Below, piece after piece: positions 1 through 9,951 of a DNA stretch of 64,000 nucleotides. The notes under the pieces were generated by a model. It saw nothing but the letters and a program-made list of their open reading frames with translations. It ran no database searches and was not told the origin of the DNA. Source of the stretch: Cyanobium sp. M30B3 (GTDB lineage Bacteria; Cyanobacteriota; Cyanobacteriia; PCC-6307; Cyanobiaceae); NCBI GenBank assembly GCA_018399015.1, contig CP073761.1, positions 2,728,001 to 2,792,000 on the forward strand, given 5' to 3'. A program made the position numbers and the translations under genes. The number at the start of each line of letters is the position of its first letter. The first letter of the stretch is position 1.

Positions 1-208
1 GCAAAAACAGCCGGAAGCATGACGCATGCCGCTGTGGCCTCTGCTACGGGAGCCAGCCAGCGATCTGTGATTCAATACCTCTCCAGGTGGTGAACCCAGG
101 TTGGCTTCAGCCCTATTGGTTTAAAGCTGAGTGCCATCCAGTGGACTCCAACCAATGGATGCCAACCAACCCTGAACCGACATCCAACAGCCCAATCTTT
201 TCCCGAGC
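1..208. other. Non-coding upstream region of the rhamnose operon
   Basis: No convincing gene is seen here. The only short open frame (87-287, plus strand) is low complexity and runs out of frame into rfbA. The stretch is less GC-rich than the operon and probably carries the operon leader or promoter, but no clear -35/-10 pair stands out. Confidence 0.4.
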
Positions 209-1144
209 ATGTCCTGCAACGCCCGCAAGGGCATCATCCTGGCCGGCGGCAGCGGCACCCGCCTCCACCCCATCACCCAGGGGGTGAGCAAGCAGCTGCT
301 GCCGGTGTACGACAAGCCGATGATCTACTACCCGCTCAGCACGCTGATGCTGGCGGGGATCCGTGAGGTGCTGATCATCACCACCCCGGTGGACCAGCCG
401 GCCTTTGAACGGCTGTTGGGGGATGGCAGCCGCTGGGGCATGACGATCCAGTACGCCCAGCAGCCCAGTCCGGATGGGCTGGCCCAGGCCTTCCTGATCG
501 GCGACGACTTCCTGGCAGGCGCCCCGGCGGCGCTGGTGCTGGGCGACAACCTCTTCCATGGCCACGACCTGGTGCCCCAACTGGCCGCCAGCAATGGCAG
601 CGCCACGGGAGCCACGGTGTATGCCTATCCCGTGAGCGACCCGGAGCGCTACGGGGTTGTGGCCTTCGATCGGCAGGGTCGGGTGACCAGCCTGGAGGAG
701 AAACCCGCCAACCCCAGCAGCCGCTACGCGGTGACCGGCCTCTACTTCTACGACCACACCGTGGTGGAGCGGGCCCGTCAGGTGGTGCCCTCCCCCCGGG
801 GCGAGCTGGAGATCACCGATCTCAACCGCATGTATCTGGAGGATGGCCTGCTGCAGGTGGAACTGATGGGCCGGGGCATGGCCTGGCTGGATACGGGCAC
901 CTGCGACTCCCTGCACGAGGCAGCCAGCTACATCCGCACCCTGGAACACCGCCAGGGCCTGAAGGTGGGCTGCCCGGAGGAGGTGGCCTGGCGGCAGGGC
1001 TGGATCAACAGCGAGCAGCTGGAACGGCTGGCGCTGCCGCTGCGCAAGAGTGGCTATGGCGACTACCTGCTGCAGCTGCTGCAGGAGGGCGAGGGCGACC
1101 ACGTGGCGCTGCAACAGAGTCTGGAGGTTCCCCATGCAGGTTGA
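209..1144 (+). CDS. rfbA: Glucose-1-phosphate thymidylyltransferase RfbA/RmlA
   Basis: This enzyme joins glucose-1-phosphate and dTTP into dTDP-glucose, the first step of dTDP-L-rhamnose synthesis in the cytoplasm. The 311-residue protein has the usual family length. It opens with the nucleotide-binding loop [11 protein letters not shown] (residues 11-21), followed by [18 protein letters not shown] (about 26-43) and the GDNLFHGHD segment of the sugar-nucleotide pocket. The ATG at 209 places the loop where the family has it. It is the first gene of a tight operon, and its end overlaps the start of rfbC by 11 bases. A broken, diverged fragment of a second rfbA lies at 40381-40493. Confidence 0.97.
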   Translation: MSCNARKGIILAGGSGTRLHPITQGVSKQLLPVYDKPMIYYPLSTLMLAGIREVLIITTPVDQPAFERLLGDGSRWGMTIQYAQQPSPDGLAQAFLIGDDFLAGAPAALVLGDNLFHGHDLVPQLAASNGSATGATVYAYPVSDPERYGVVAFDRQGRVTSLEEKPANPSSRYAVTGLYFYDHTVVERARQVVPSPRGELEITDLNRMYLEDGLLQVELMGRGMAWLDTGTCDSLHEAASYIRTLEHRQGLKVGCPEEVAWRQGWINSEQLERLALPLRKSGYGDYLLQLLQEGEGDHVALQQSLEVPHAG

Positions 1145-1724
1145 AGAGCTCAGCACAGCCGGGGGGCAGCTGATGGAGGGGCCCCTGCTGATCACGCCCA
1201 AGCTGTTCGGCGATGACCGGGGCTTCTTTTTCGAGAGCTGGAACCAGCGCCGCTTCGACGAAGCCGTTGGAGCGGCCATCAGCTTTTCCCAGGACAACCA
1301 TTCCCGCTCCTGCCGCGGCGTGCTGCGCGGCCTGCACTACCAGCTGGAGCCAGAACCCCAGGGCAAGCTGGTGCGCTGCCCCATGGGAGCGGTGTTCGAT
1401 GTGGCGGTGGACCTGCGCCGCGGATCGCCCACCTTCGGCCAGTGGGTGGGTGCCGAGCTCAGCGCCGACAACCAACAGCAGCTGTGGGTGCCGGTGGGCT
1501 TCGCCCACGGCTTCCTCACGTTGACTGAGACTGCCGAGGTGCTCTACAAGGCCAGCGGTTTCTGGAGCAAAACCTGTGAGCGATCCCTGCTCTGGAACGA
1601 CCCTGAGCTGGCAATTGCCTGGCCCCTGGATCGCCTCAACGGCAGCGAGCCACTGCTGGCCGAGAAGGATGCCGCTGCCCCCGGCTTTCCCGAGGCCATT
1701 GCCGCCGGGGAGGTGTTCGCGTGA
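1134..1724 (+). CDS. rfbC: dTDP-4-dehydrorhamnose 3,5-epimerase RfbC/RmlC
   Basis: It epimerises C3 and C5 of dTDP-4-keto-6-deoxyglucose, the third step of dTDP-rhamnose synthesis. The 196-residue cupin protein shows [12 protein letters not shown] near the N-terminus, the catalytic histidine in LRGLHYQ (His68), a conserved lysine (Lys78), VPVGFAHGF (about 119-127) and a tyrosine near 138. The frame is open upstream to 1050, but the family begins at the ATG at 1134, which overlaps the rfbA stop by 11 bases and implies translational coupling. The stop overlaps the GTG of rfbD. Confidence 0.96.
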   Translation: MQVEELSTAGGQLMEGPLLITPKLFGDDRGFFFESWNQRRFDEAVGAAISFSQDNHSRSCRGVLRGLHYQLEPEPQGKLVRCPMGAVFDVAVDLRRGSPTFGQWVGAELSADNQQQLWVPVGFAHGFLTLTETAEVLYKASGFWSKTCERSLLWNDPELAIAWPLDRLNGSEPLLAEKDAAAPGFPEAIAAGEVFA

Positions 1725-2632
1725 AAATCCTGCTCACCGGCGCCGCCGGCCAGCTGGGCCAGGCCCTGCGCCAGCAAGTGCCCGAAGGGATCGACCTGAT
1801 CGCCACCAGCCGCGGCGGCGGTGAGGGCCTGGTGGCCCTGGATCTGGCCGATGCCGAGGCATGCCGGGCCGCAGTGCACGAGCACCGGCCCGACTGGGTG
1901 CTGAACGGTGGCGCCTACACGGCGGTGGACAAGGCCGAGAGCGAACCGGAGCTGGCCCTGGCGGTGAACGGCGGCGCACCGAGAGCCTTCGCGGAGGCAC
2001 TGCTGGAGAGAGGGGGGCGCCTACTGCAGGTGAGCACGGATTTCGTGTTCAACGGCCAGCAGGGCAGCCCCTACCGCCCGGAACAGGCCCGCGATCCACT
2101 CGGGGCCTATGGCCGCACCAAGGCCGCCGGAGAGGAAGCGCTGGAGGAGGTGCTGGACGGCAGCGGCCGGGGCGTGATCCTGCGCACCAGCTGGGTGATG
2201 GGGCCGGTTGGCAAGAACTTCGCCCTCACCATGCTGAGGCTGCACCGCGAGCGCGGCGCCAGCGGGCAGTCGCTGGGGGTGGTGGCCGACCAGGTGGGCT
2301 GCCCCACAAGCACCCACACCCTGGCGGCCGCCTGCTGGCGGGTGATTGCAGCGACGGACACCACGGCCGGGCTGCCGGCAGTGCTGCACTGGAGTGATGC
2401 GGGAGCAGCGAGTTGGTACGACGTGGCCGTGGCGGTGGGCGAACTGGGGGAGGAGTTGGGGTTGGTGGAGCGCATGGCCCATGTGAACCCACTCACCACC
2501 GCGGAATTCCCGACGCCCACGGAGCGCCCGAGCTACTCACTGCTCGACTGCTCGGCCAGCCGGGCAGCACTGGATCTCGCGCCAACCCCCTGGCGGCAAG
2601 CGCTGCGGCAGTTGCTGGTAGGGATCAGTTGA
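1721..2632 (+). CDS. rfbD: dTDP-4-dehydrorhamnose reductase RfbD/RmlD
   Basis: It reduces dTDP-4-keto-L-rhamnose to dTDP-L-rhamnose with NAD(P)H, the last pathway step. The 303-residue short-chain dehydrogenase has the nucleotide-binding motif TGAAGQLG (6-13), STDFVF (105-110) and the catalytic YGRTK (Tyr130, Lys134). The start is a GTG overlapping the rfbC stop in the four-base arrangement GTGA, typical of translational coupling. Length is normal for the family. Confidence 0.96.
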   Translation: MKILLTGAAGQLGQALRQQVPEGIDLIATSRGGGEGLVALDLADAEACRAAVHEHRPDWVLNGGAYTAVDKAESEPELALAVNGGAPRAFAEALLERGGRLLQVSTDFVFNGQQGSPYRPEQARDPLGAYGRTKAAGEEALEEVLDGSGRGVILRTSWVMGPVGKNFALTMLRLHRERGASGQSLGVVADQVGCPTSTHTLAAACWRVIAATDTTAGLPAVLHWSDAGAASWYDVAVAVGELGEELGLVERMAHVNPLTTAEFPTPTERPSYSLLDCSASRAALDLAPTPWRQALRQLLVGIS

Positions 2633-2770
2633 GCGTAACGTCGTCTCAGGCGACGCTGATTTCTACAGCCTGAAGGATGGATTCAGGCTGGACCCATCAA
2701 GTCGGTACCGACAAAACCACTGGCACCGCTGGATAGCGCGCACCGCCCCACTGAAATTGAACACGTTTCT

Positions 2771-3850
2771 GTGACAGACCTACCACCTCCCAACGTCCAG
2801 ACCCTGCTCGCCGGCCGCCGCCGCATCCTGGTGACCGGCGGCGCCGGTTTCATCGGTGGTGCCGTGGTGCGCCGCCTGCTGCGGGAAAGCAACGCGCTGG
2901 TGTTCAACCTCGACAAGTGCGGCTACGCCAGCGACCTCACCAGCATCGAGCAGATGCTGGCGGATCTTGGCCCTGGGGGCCTAACCGCCGATGGGCAGAG
3001 CCGCCATCAGCTGCTCAAGGTGGACCTCACCGATGCCGAGGCCACCGCCGCCGCGGTGCGCCAGGCCGACCCCGACCTGGTGATGCACCTGGCGGCCGAG
3101 AGCCATGTGGACCGCTCAATCGAGGGACCCGGCGCCTTCATCGACAGCAACGTGACCGGCACCTTCCATCTCCTGCAGGCGGTGCGCGCCCACTGGCAGG
3201 CGCTGCCGGAAGAACGCCAGGCCCACTTCCGTTTCCACCACATCAGCACCGACGAAGTGTTCGGCTCCCTGGGCGCCGATGGCCGCTTCTCGGAAACCAC
3301 CCCCTACGACCCACGCAGCCCGTACTCCGCCAGCAAGGCCGCCAGTGACCACCTGGTGAATGCCTGGCACCACACCTATGGCCTGCCGGTGGTGCTCACC
3401 AACTGCAGCAACAATTACGGCCCCTGGCAATTTCCGGAAAAGCTCATTCCGGTCGTGATTCTGAAGGCCGCCGCCGGCGAGCCGATTCCGCTTTATGGCG
3501 ATGGTCTTAACGTACGCGATTGGCTTTATGTGGAAGATCACGTAGATGCCCTTCTACTTGCGGCTTGCCTGGGGAAGACAGGCAATAGTTACTGCGTGGG
3601 AGGTCACGGAGAGCGCACCAACAAGCAAGTCGTCCAGGCAATCTGCGATACACTAGATGGATTACAACCGGCTTTCGCACCACACTCGCGCCTGATCACT
3701 CAAGTCACTGACAGGGCGGGCCACGATCGCCGCTATGCCATTGATCCGACATTGATCACAGCCGAACTGGGCTGGTCACCGCGCCATAGCTTCCAAGAGG
3801 GCCTCAGGACAACTGTACAATGGTACTGGGAGCGCCAATCAGCGCACTAA
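2771..3850 (+). CDS. rfbB: dTDP-glucose 4,6-dehydratase RfbB/RmlB
   Basis: It converts dTDP-glucose to dTDP-4-keto-6-deoxyglucose, the second step of the pathway. The 359-residue extended short-chain dehydrogenase has TGGAGFIGG (22-30) for NAD, the catalytic Thr-Asp-Glu triplet in HHISTDEVFG (160-162) and YSASKA (Tyr185, Lys189). The start is GTG at 2771, after a 138-base gap from rfbD that could hold a second promoter. About the last 140 codons use more AT-rich codons than the rest, so the 3' end may have been recombined. Confidence 0.96.
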   Translation: MTDLPPPNVQTLLAGRRRILVTGGAGFIGGAVVRRLLRESNALVFNLDKCGYASDLTSIEQMLADLGPGGLTADGQSRHQLLKVDLTDAEATAAAVRQADPDLVMHLAAESHVDRSIEGPGAFIDSNVTGTFHLLQAVRAHWQALPEERQAHFRFHHISTDEVFGSLGADGRFSETTPYDPRSPYSASKAASDHLVNAWHHTYGLPVVLTNCSNNYGPWQFPEKLIPVVILKAAAGEPIPLYGDGLNVRDWLYVEDHVDALLLAACLGKTGNSYCVGGHGERTNKQVVQAICDTLDGLQPAFAPHSRLITQVTDRAGHDRRYAIDPTLITAELGWSPRHSFQEGLRTTVQWYWERQSAH

Positions 3851-4183
3851 GCAGTCACGACACTACTAGCTCCAATACCTCCAAGACAACTAACATGCAA
3901 ATCAATTAATCAGAAACGACACCTGCATTTCAGCTCACCAAATTAAGAAAGTTAATCGCTCAAAGCGCAACATCCCCCCGAACGACTTGCCAAGCCTAAT
4001 TCGCACAATCACCCAATTCTCACGATGCTCGGAATCTTAACCATTCAGGGGTAATTCACAAGCTGGTGAATCGCGTCAACGCCCTCCGCGGAGCCAAAAC
4101 AGAGCAGCACCAACGTGCTGGATTACCGAGCATTTATTGGGTTTCCCAACCACTCAGCACCAAGACTCAGATTCGCATTCAAA
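3851..4183. other. AT-rich intergenic region
   Basis: These 333 bases separate the rhamnose operon from the large WbsX/RgpF gene. They are clearly AT-richer than the operon and match the composition of the downstream gene, so the compositional boundary probably lies inside or just before the end of rfbB. No gene and no clear hairpin terminator were found. The downstream reading frame is open from 4115, but the family start is at 4184. Confidence 0.4.
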
Positions 4184-7100
4184 ATGACAAAAGCAATTGC
4201 ATTCTACCTTCCCCAATACCATTGCATTCCAGAGAATGACCTGTGGTGGGGCGAAGGATTTACCGAGTGGAGGAACGTAAAATCAGCCGAGCCGCTTTTC
4301 GAGGGCCATTACCAACCGCATAAACCCCTGAATGACAACTACTACAATCTCTTAGACGTAGCAACACAGCGCCAGCAAATAGAGCTGGCCAAAGCATATG
4401 GCGTATTCGGATTCTGTTTCTATTTTTACTGGTTCAACGGCAAGACACTATTAGAGTCTCCACTGATGAACTGGCTTCAAGACAAGTCACTTGACATGCC
4501 ATTTTGCCTTTGCTGGGCAAACGAAAACTGGACTCGCCGATGGGATGGACTTGACAACGAAGTACTGATCAAACAGCAGTATTCCCCGAAAGACGATCGT
4601 GACATTATTGGACATTTAGTCAAGTACATAAGAGACCCCCGCTATATAAGAATTAATGGCAAGCCTTTGGTAATTCTGTACCGCCCAAGCCTACTTCCAA
4701 GTCCACGTTTCACTGCAAAACAATGGCGTTTTGAGTGCAACCGAGCAGGCGTTGGTGATATTTACCTTGCTTATGTTCAATCATTTGACCAAGTCGATCC
4801 AAAAGAATTCGGCTTTGACGCTGCAATTGAGTTTCCTCCGATATCATCTCAAGCCCCCTCAACGACACATAACTACAATACAAAAACCGAGGGCAACATT
4901 TTTCATGTTTATCAATATGGAGACATCGCAAGCTATTCAGAGAGTAGATATCAACAACGCGTAGATTACCATATTTTTCCCGGCATTTGCCCTTCATGGG
5001 ACAATACAGCCAGAAGAAGAAATAATGGAGCCTCTGTAATCGCAGGATCCACACCACAGCGATACGAGCAATGGCTTCGATTAGCCAGCCAAGAGGCCAA
5101 AGTACGAGCGAATGGGAATCCTGATTTGGATGTTATTTTTATTAACGCCTGGAACGAATGGGGAGAAGGTTGTCATCTTGAGCCCGATCAAGAATATGGG
5201 CTTAGCTACCTTGAGGCAACTGGCAATGCCTTGCAGCAGTCTCATAATGAAAGCGCAATAAAGACTAATGAACTCAGCCACCATCCAACTCAAGCAACAA
5301 AGATTAGAGCCGAGGATTTTGCAATCATTATTCATGCATTCTACCTAGATGTTTTCCAGCAACTACTGCCAGGCATAGAGGAATCGAGCGCACTAGGAAT
5401 AAAGCTATACATTACTTGCCCACCCAAGAACGAGGAAGGCTTAATCAGACTGCTTGAATTACGCAACATTCCATATGTTATTTTCCCCTGCGACAATCGA
5501 GGCAGGGACATCCTGCCATTTTTATCAGCACTGTCAACCATTATCAGCGCTGGCCATCCCTATTTAGTTAAAGTCCACACTAAGAAAACACTACATAGAT
5601 CTGATGGCGAAAGATGGCTAAAAGAGCTCACTACCGACCTTCTTGGAGTCACGGCACTTACACACATCAAGAATAGATTTACTGAGGATAGCCTTCTAGG
5701 CATAATTGGACCATCTGGAAATGTTGTGCCAACACACATGTATCTAGGCAGCAATCTGTATCACATCCATCAGCTATTAGACAAGCTTGATATCGAATAT
5801 GAAGATTTTTTGAATACAGTCTTTGTTGCTGGAAGCATGTTTGCAGCTAGGACAAAGGCCTTGTCCCCACTTCTAGAACTGCAGCTGACTCCAACGGATT
5901 TCGAAGAAGAAGCCGGGCAAGTTGACGGAACAATTGCTCATGCTTTAGAAAGGATTGTTTCAGTATCTGCTGGCAAACTAAATTACAAAACGGAAGCGGC
6001 AGACAGAGTTATTACTCACGACTTTCAGTTTGCAGCAACTACTGCCATGGAAGATGCACAGAAAGCCTCCCTCAAAATAGATTCTCATCTGCTTAATTCG
6101 GTCGAATTGCCACCTGGTATTTCATCTGCTGCACATCCGCAGTTTATGGGATGGATTGATTATCCCAACGAAGGAGAATCGCTTCGTGGATGCACCGATA
6201 TAAGTGGCTGGTGCTTTCATGTCGACGAGGATATTGAAGCAATCAACATATGGATTGGGAACAAGTTCATTCAACCGGCTCTTTATGGACATGACAGAAA
6301 AGACATCCTAGAATTTTACCCACAAGCCGGCACGTCAAGCGTAGGGTTTGGAGCGCATATCGATCTCACGTCATTCCCTGAATTATTAAAAGGAACAATC
6401 GGACATATCCACCTTGAGATTATTACTCGCAATCATAGATTCTTGGGGCTTACGAAAGCTATTATACTTCCAGGCAGGCGATCGGAATATCTAAATTATC
6501 TACTGTCACGTTCAACGACATACCAGCAAGAAGCAAAGCTTCAGCATGCTATTCCACAGTCAGCCCTAGGGGTCCGCACTATATGTTTTTACTTACCTCA
6601 GTTTCATGCTATTCCTGAGAATGATGAGTGGTGGGGCTCAGGCTTTACCGAATGGGTCAATGTAGCCCAAGGCTTACCTTTGTTTGTGGGACATGAGCAG
6701 CCTCGCCTGCCTGCTGATCTAGGTTTCTATGATCTTGCCAATCCAGAAACACAGCTACAACAAATAGCTCTCGCTCAACATTACGGGATTGAAGGGTTCT
6801 GCTACTACATTTACTGGTTTGGGGGTCGGCGACTGCTTGAACTTCCCACAGAGAGATTGCTAACTGACTCAAGGTTCACAGCTCCCTTCTGTTTGTGTTG
6901 GGCCAATGAGAATTGGTCAAGAAGATGGGACGGTGGGGATAACGATCTACTCATGGAGCAGCATTATGGGCCAGAAGATGATATTGATCTGATTACGGAG
7001 ATGTCTCGCTACTTTGCACTGGAGAATTACATTAGAGTAGATGGCAAACCTGTTTTTTTAGTCTACAATATTGAGCTGCTGCCGGATCCATTGGGAACAG

Positions 7101-7645
7101 CTAACCGATGGAGAGATGCCTGCAGAAACCTTGGAATTGGCGAAATTTATTTGGCTATATGTCATAGTTTCACCGGAGAATCGCCCAATATAATTGGCTT
7201 CGATGCGGCAGTAGAGTTTCCTCCGCTTAGATTTCCCTGTGATCGGATAGAATATAAGCTTGATATTGGCGATCCAACATATCCTGGTAAAATCTATGAT
7301 TGGATGAGCCTAGTTCACAATCATATTGCTCGCAAAGAGCCCGAAGACTTCGTTCTTCACCCGTCATTAGTTATGGGCTGGGATAACGTAGCCCGCAAAG
7401 GCGTTCGGGGACATGTTTTTCATGGAGCGAATCCTAAGACGTTTGGCGAATGGTCCCACGCCGTCTCTAGACGCCGCTTATTGAATAAGCCTTATGAATC
7501 ACGTCTTCTATTTATTAATGCTTGGAACGAATGGGCTGAGGGAACTTACCTAGAGCCTGACCGTCGACACGGGTATGGCTTTTTGAATGCTTTGGTGAAT
7601 GGACTCACCACAGCTTTATCATATGGCTCGTTCGAAGACGAGTAA
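4184..7645 (+). CDS. Trimodular WbsX - RgpF - WbsX surface glycan protein
   Basis: The protein has 1153 residues from the ATG at 4184; the frame is open from 4115, but the conserved domain begins FYLPQYHCIPEN a few residues after this ATG. Residues about 1-355 and 799-1145 are two copies of a WbsX-type domain (the GH99-like family of O-antigen loci). Each has an FYLPQ(Y/F)H start, CWANENW(T/S)RRWDG and NAWNEW(G/A)EG. Between them, residues about 380-609 match the rhamnan synthesis RgpF domain (DNRGRDILPFL, VKVHTKK, FVAGSMFAART). Residues about 651-761 look like a beta-rich linker (GWIDYPNEGESLRG...SGWCFHVDEDIE). There is no signal peptide or membrane segment. The gene is much AT-richer than its neighbours. 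The likely role is assembly or processing of a rhamnose-containing glycan; the exact reaction is unknown. Confidence 0.85.
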   Translation: MTKAIAFYLPQYHCIPENDLWWGEGFTEWRNVKSAEPLFEGHYQPHKPLNDNYYNLLDVATQRQQIELAKAYGVFGFCFYFYWFNGKTLLESPLMNWLQDKSLDMPFCLCWANENWTRRWDGLDNEVLIKQQYSPKDDRDIIGHLVKYIRDPRYIRINGKPLVILYRPSLLPSPRFTAKQWRFECNRAGVGDIYLAYVQSFDQVDPKEFGFDAAIEFPPISSQAPSTTHNYNTKTEGNIFHVYQYGDIASYSESRYQQRVDYHIFPGICPSWDNTARRRNNGASVIAGSTPQRYEQWLRLASQEAKVRANGNPDLDVIFINAWNEWGEGCHLEPDQEYGLSYLEATGNALQQSHNESAIKTNELSHHPTQATKIRAEDFAIIIHAFYLDVFQQLLPGIEESSALGIKLYITCPPKNEEGLIRLLELRNIPYVIFPCDNRGRDILPFLSALSTIISAGHPYLVKVHTKKTLHRSDGERWLKELTTDLLGVTALTHIKNRFTEDSLLGIIGPSGNVVPTHMYLGSNLYHIHQLLDKLDIEYEDFLNTVFVAGSMFAARTKALSPLLELQLTPTDFEEEAGQVDGTIAHALERIVSVSAGKLNYKTEAADRVITHDFQFAATTAMEDAQKASLKIDSHLLNSVELPPGISSAAHPQFMGWIDYPNEGESLRGCTDISGWCFHVDEDIEAINIWIGNKFIQPALYGHDRKDILEFYPQAGTSSVGFGAHIDLTSFPELLKGTIGHIHLEIITRNHRFLGLTKAIILPGRRSEYLNYLLSRSTTYQQEAKLQHAIPQSALGVRTICFYLPQFHAIPENDEWWGSGFTEWVNVAQGLPLFVGHEQPRLPADLGFYDLANPETQLQQIALAQHYGIEGFCYYIYWFGGRRLLELPTERLLTDSRFTAPFCLCWANENWSRRWDGGDNDLLMEQHYGPEDDIDLITEMSRYFALENYIRVDGKPVFLVYNIELLPDPLGTANRWRDACRNLGIGEIYLAICHSFTGESPNIIGFDAAVEFPPLRFPCDRIEYKLDIGDPTYPGKIYDWMSLVHNHIARKEPEDFVLHPSLVMGWDNVARKGVRGHVFHGANPKTFGEWSHAVSRRRLLNKPYESRLLFINAWNEWAEGTYLEPDRRHGYGFLNALVNGLTTALSYGSFEDE

Positions 7646-7972
7646 TCGCGTACTTTTAATATTAGCGCAGCATGATATCATTCATCAGCTCTTTGAATAG
7701 CCTACAAACTTTATTAGGCACCTAGGCTCCCGACTAGTCCATCGGCATTGACGTGGGCCCCAAAAACCGAACCAGACTTCATGAGAGCTTCCCAACCGGC
7801 ATGACTTGGCCAGCAATCTACCGCGACGATTAGATAGGCGCCCGCCCATGTAGGGCTTCCTGAAGAAAGCCAGACCCGCTGCAGCACAGTAGATGCGAGC
7901 AGTTTGTGGCAGTGAAATGTGTGCGAATGGTGCCGAATGTGCCCCAGAGCCGCCCAACGTTTGCTACACCTA
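7646..7972. other. Intergenic region with an IS21-end-like remnant
   Basis: No gene is supported in these 327 bases. Positions 7823-7840 repeat 18 bases of the right terminus of the IS21 element at 12671-15426, continuing as a degraded copy with a GCCCATGTAGG segment. This suggests a former IS21 end. Confidence 0.4.
7823..7840. repeat. Solo IS21 terminal sequence
   Basis: These 18 bases equal the reverse complement of the right end of the IS21 element near 15409-15426. The match lies about 4.8 kb from the intact element and is followed by no transposase sequence. Confidence 0.45.
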
Positions 7973-8053
7973 TGAGGTGGTCTGGCTTTCCTGGACAGCC
8001 CCCATCGTTAACGTCTGAGGCGGGGCACCACCCCTGAGAGGGGGCTCCCACCG

Positions 8054-8333
8054 ATGAGCAAGCGCCGCACCCACAGTCCCGAGTTCAAGGCCAGGGTCGC
8101 CATGGAGGCGATCAGTGGCCGCAAGACGATCCAGGAGATCGCCGCCGACCACGCCATCCACCCGATCCAAGTCAGCCAGTGGAAGAAGCAGCTACTTGAG
8201 GGCGCCAGCGAGCTGTTCACCAGGGGCAAGAAGACCAAGGACAAGGAGGAGGGGCAGGCCAAGGAGGCGGAGCTGTTTCAGCAGATCGGGCGGCTGCAGA
8301 TGGAGCTGGAGTGGCTCAAAAAAACAGCACTGC
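8054..8333 (+). pseudogene. IS3 transposase OrfA, cut by IS110
   Basis: This is the HTH subunit of an IS3 transposase, which binds the element ends. It begins MSKRRTHSPEFKARVAMEA and contains the HTH segment IQEIAADHAIHPIQVSQWKK, then a leucine-rich tail LQMELEWLKK. A run of seven A at 8318-8324 is where IS3 elements frameshift into orfB. The frame continues to 8380 only through inserted IS110 sequence, so OrfA and OrfB are now physically separated and the pair is dead. Confidence 0.85.
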
Positions 8334-8580
8334 ACAGCTTGCGCGTTCCCCCAGCCGAAACACATGCTGCCAGACCCTGATCAGGTGTTCATGATGAGAA
8401 AGGGCGTGGTCAGCGGCCGAATGACTACTGGAGGTCTGACCCCGTAAAAAAACCTGGCTCAGGGTCTTGTACGAAATCTCACCTGGCGAGAGTTCATGAT
8501 CATCATGCATCTCATCCCGATTAGGAAAACGACACTGCACGAAGACCCCGTCTGCGCCCTTCAACGTACATCGCAGCACC
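8334..8580 (+). ncRNA. Candidate bridge-RNA region of IS110
   Basis: This is the long non-coding left end of the IS110 element. Members of the family with this layout transcribe a structured RNA from this end that pairs with target and donor DNA. The region has no good ORF. I could not fold it reliably by eye, so the RNA is inferred from family and position only. Confidence 0.3.
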
Positions 8581-9951
8581 ATGAGCAACTCAACCGGTAT
8601 CAAACGACAGCCGCGATCAAAACTGACCGTAGTCAATCCCAGGGCAGCGGGGATTGATATAGGCAGCCGCTTTCATGTTGTTGCAATCCCCTGTGAACTT
8701 GAAGATCAGTCAACGCGTCAGTTCGGAACATTTACCGGCGACTTGCTTGAATTAGCGACTTGGCTTAAAGGGCACGGGATTACGACTGTAGCAATGGAGT
8801 CTACTGGAGTTTATTGGATTCCAGCATTTGAGATTCTGGTCAAGGCTGGAATTGCAGTTGAGCGCGTGAATGCCAGGCATGTTAAAAGCGTTCCGGGTCG
8901 CAAGTCGGATGTCAACGATGCGCAGTGGCTCCAGCAGCTCCACTCTTATGGTTTATTGCGGGGTAGCATTCTTCCCGAGGGTTCACTTGCGCATTTAAGA
9001 TCGTACGTGCGCACAAGAGAAAACCTGGCCAGAGGAAGAGCCCGTTATCTACAGTTAATTCAGAAGTCGCTCATGCAGATGAATCTGCAGCTTCATCATG
9101 TTGTCACAGATGTCATGGGCGAAACTGGACGTCGGATCATAACTTCTATTCTTGCTGGCGAAAGAGATCTCCTCGTGTTGTCCGAGCATCGAGATGCACG
9201 CTGCAAGCAGACCCAGCAGACGATCGCCAAAGCGCTGGAAGGAAACTACGAGGACGACCATCTTTTCGAGCTGGAGAATGCTTTTTCTCTTTACAACTAC
9301 TATTCGGATAGAATCTCAAGATGCGAAGATAGAATCAATGAACTGCTGCAGGCCTTGGTTGAGTCAACGAGCCAGGAGAATATGCGTTTCTTAAGTGACA
9401 AGAAGCTCTCAAGTGCGAAGCATGACGCTGGAAATCGGATTCGATCTCTGAACTTAAATCCCAGGCCACTGTGCGCTGCTCTTTGTGGCAGAGACATGAT
9501 GCAACTACCTGGAATGGGCCATGGAACTCTTTTGACAGTGATTAGTGAGTGTGGAACTGATATGAGGCGATGGCCAACGGCCAAACATTTCACGTCATGG
9601 CTTGGCCTGGCCCCGCGGAACAAAGTATCTGGTGGAAGGCTTCTGTCATCAGGCACAGCGGTGGGAGCCAATCCTGCCCGAACTGCTTTTTGGATGGCCG
9701 CGCAAGTTTTGGCACGTACGCAGACTTCTCTCGGTGGATTTCAAAGACGGTTAGCAGCGAGGATTGGTCGCCCAAAGGCAATCATTGCAACGGCACGCAA
9801 GTTGGCCGAACTCTATTACCGAGCATTACGCGATGGCATATCCCTTGTTGATCCTGGTCTGGGCCATTACGAAGCTGAGCAGCGGCAGATACAGATCAAT
9901 GCCATAAAGAGACGAGCTCAGCGCCTTGGCCTAACGCTCACTCAAGCGTGA
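8581..9951 (+). CDS. IS110-family transposase (DEDD type)
   Basis: The 456-residue recombinase has an N-terminal RuvC-like domain: GIDIGS with the first acidic residue (about 20-25), AMESTGVYW with the glutamate, and GRKSDVNDA with the closing aspartates. The C-terminal Transposase_20-type domain has LPGMGHGTLLTVISECG and WLGLAPRNKVSGGRLLSSGT, which carries the conserved serine region. It is complete, uninterrupted and AT-richer than its neighbours. The ATG at 8581 fits the family N-terminus. It may be one of the few active transposases in this stack. Confidence 0.92.
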   Translation: MSNSTGIKRQPRSKLTVVNPRAAGIDIGSRFHVVAIPCELEDQSTRQFGTFTGDLLELATWLKGHGITTVAMESTGVYWIPAFEILVKAGIAVERVNARHVKSVPGRKSDVNDAQWLQQLHSYGLLRGSILPEGSLAHLRSYVRTRENLARGRARYLQLIQKSLMQMNLQLHHVVTDVMGETGRRIITSILAGERDLLVLSEHRDARCKQTQQTIAKALEGNYEDDHLFELENAFSLYNYYSDRISRCEDRINELLQALVESTSQENMRFLSDKKLSSAKHDAGNRIRSLNLNPRPLCAALCGRDMMQLPGMGHGTLLTVISECGTDMRRWPTAKHFTSWLGLAPRNKVSGGRLLSSGTAVGANPARTAFWMAAQVLARTQTSLGGFQRRLAARIGRPKAIIATARKLAELYYRALRDGISLVDPGLGHYEAEQRQIQINAIKRRAQRLGLTLTQA

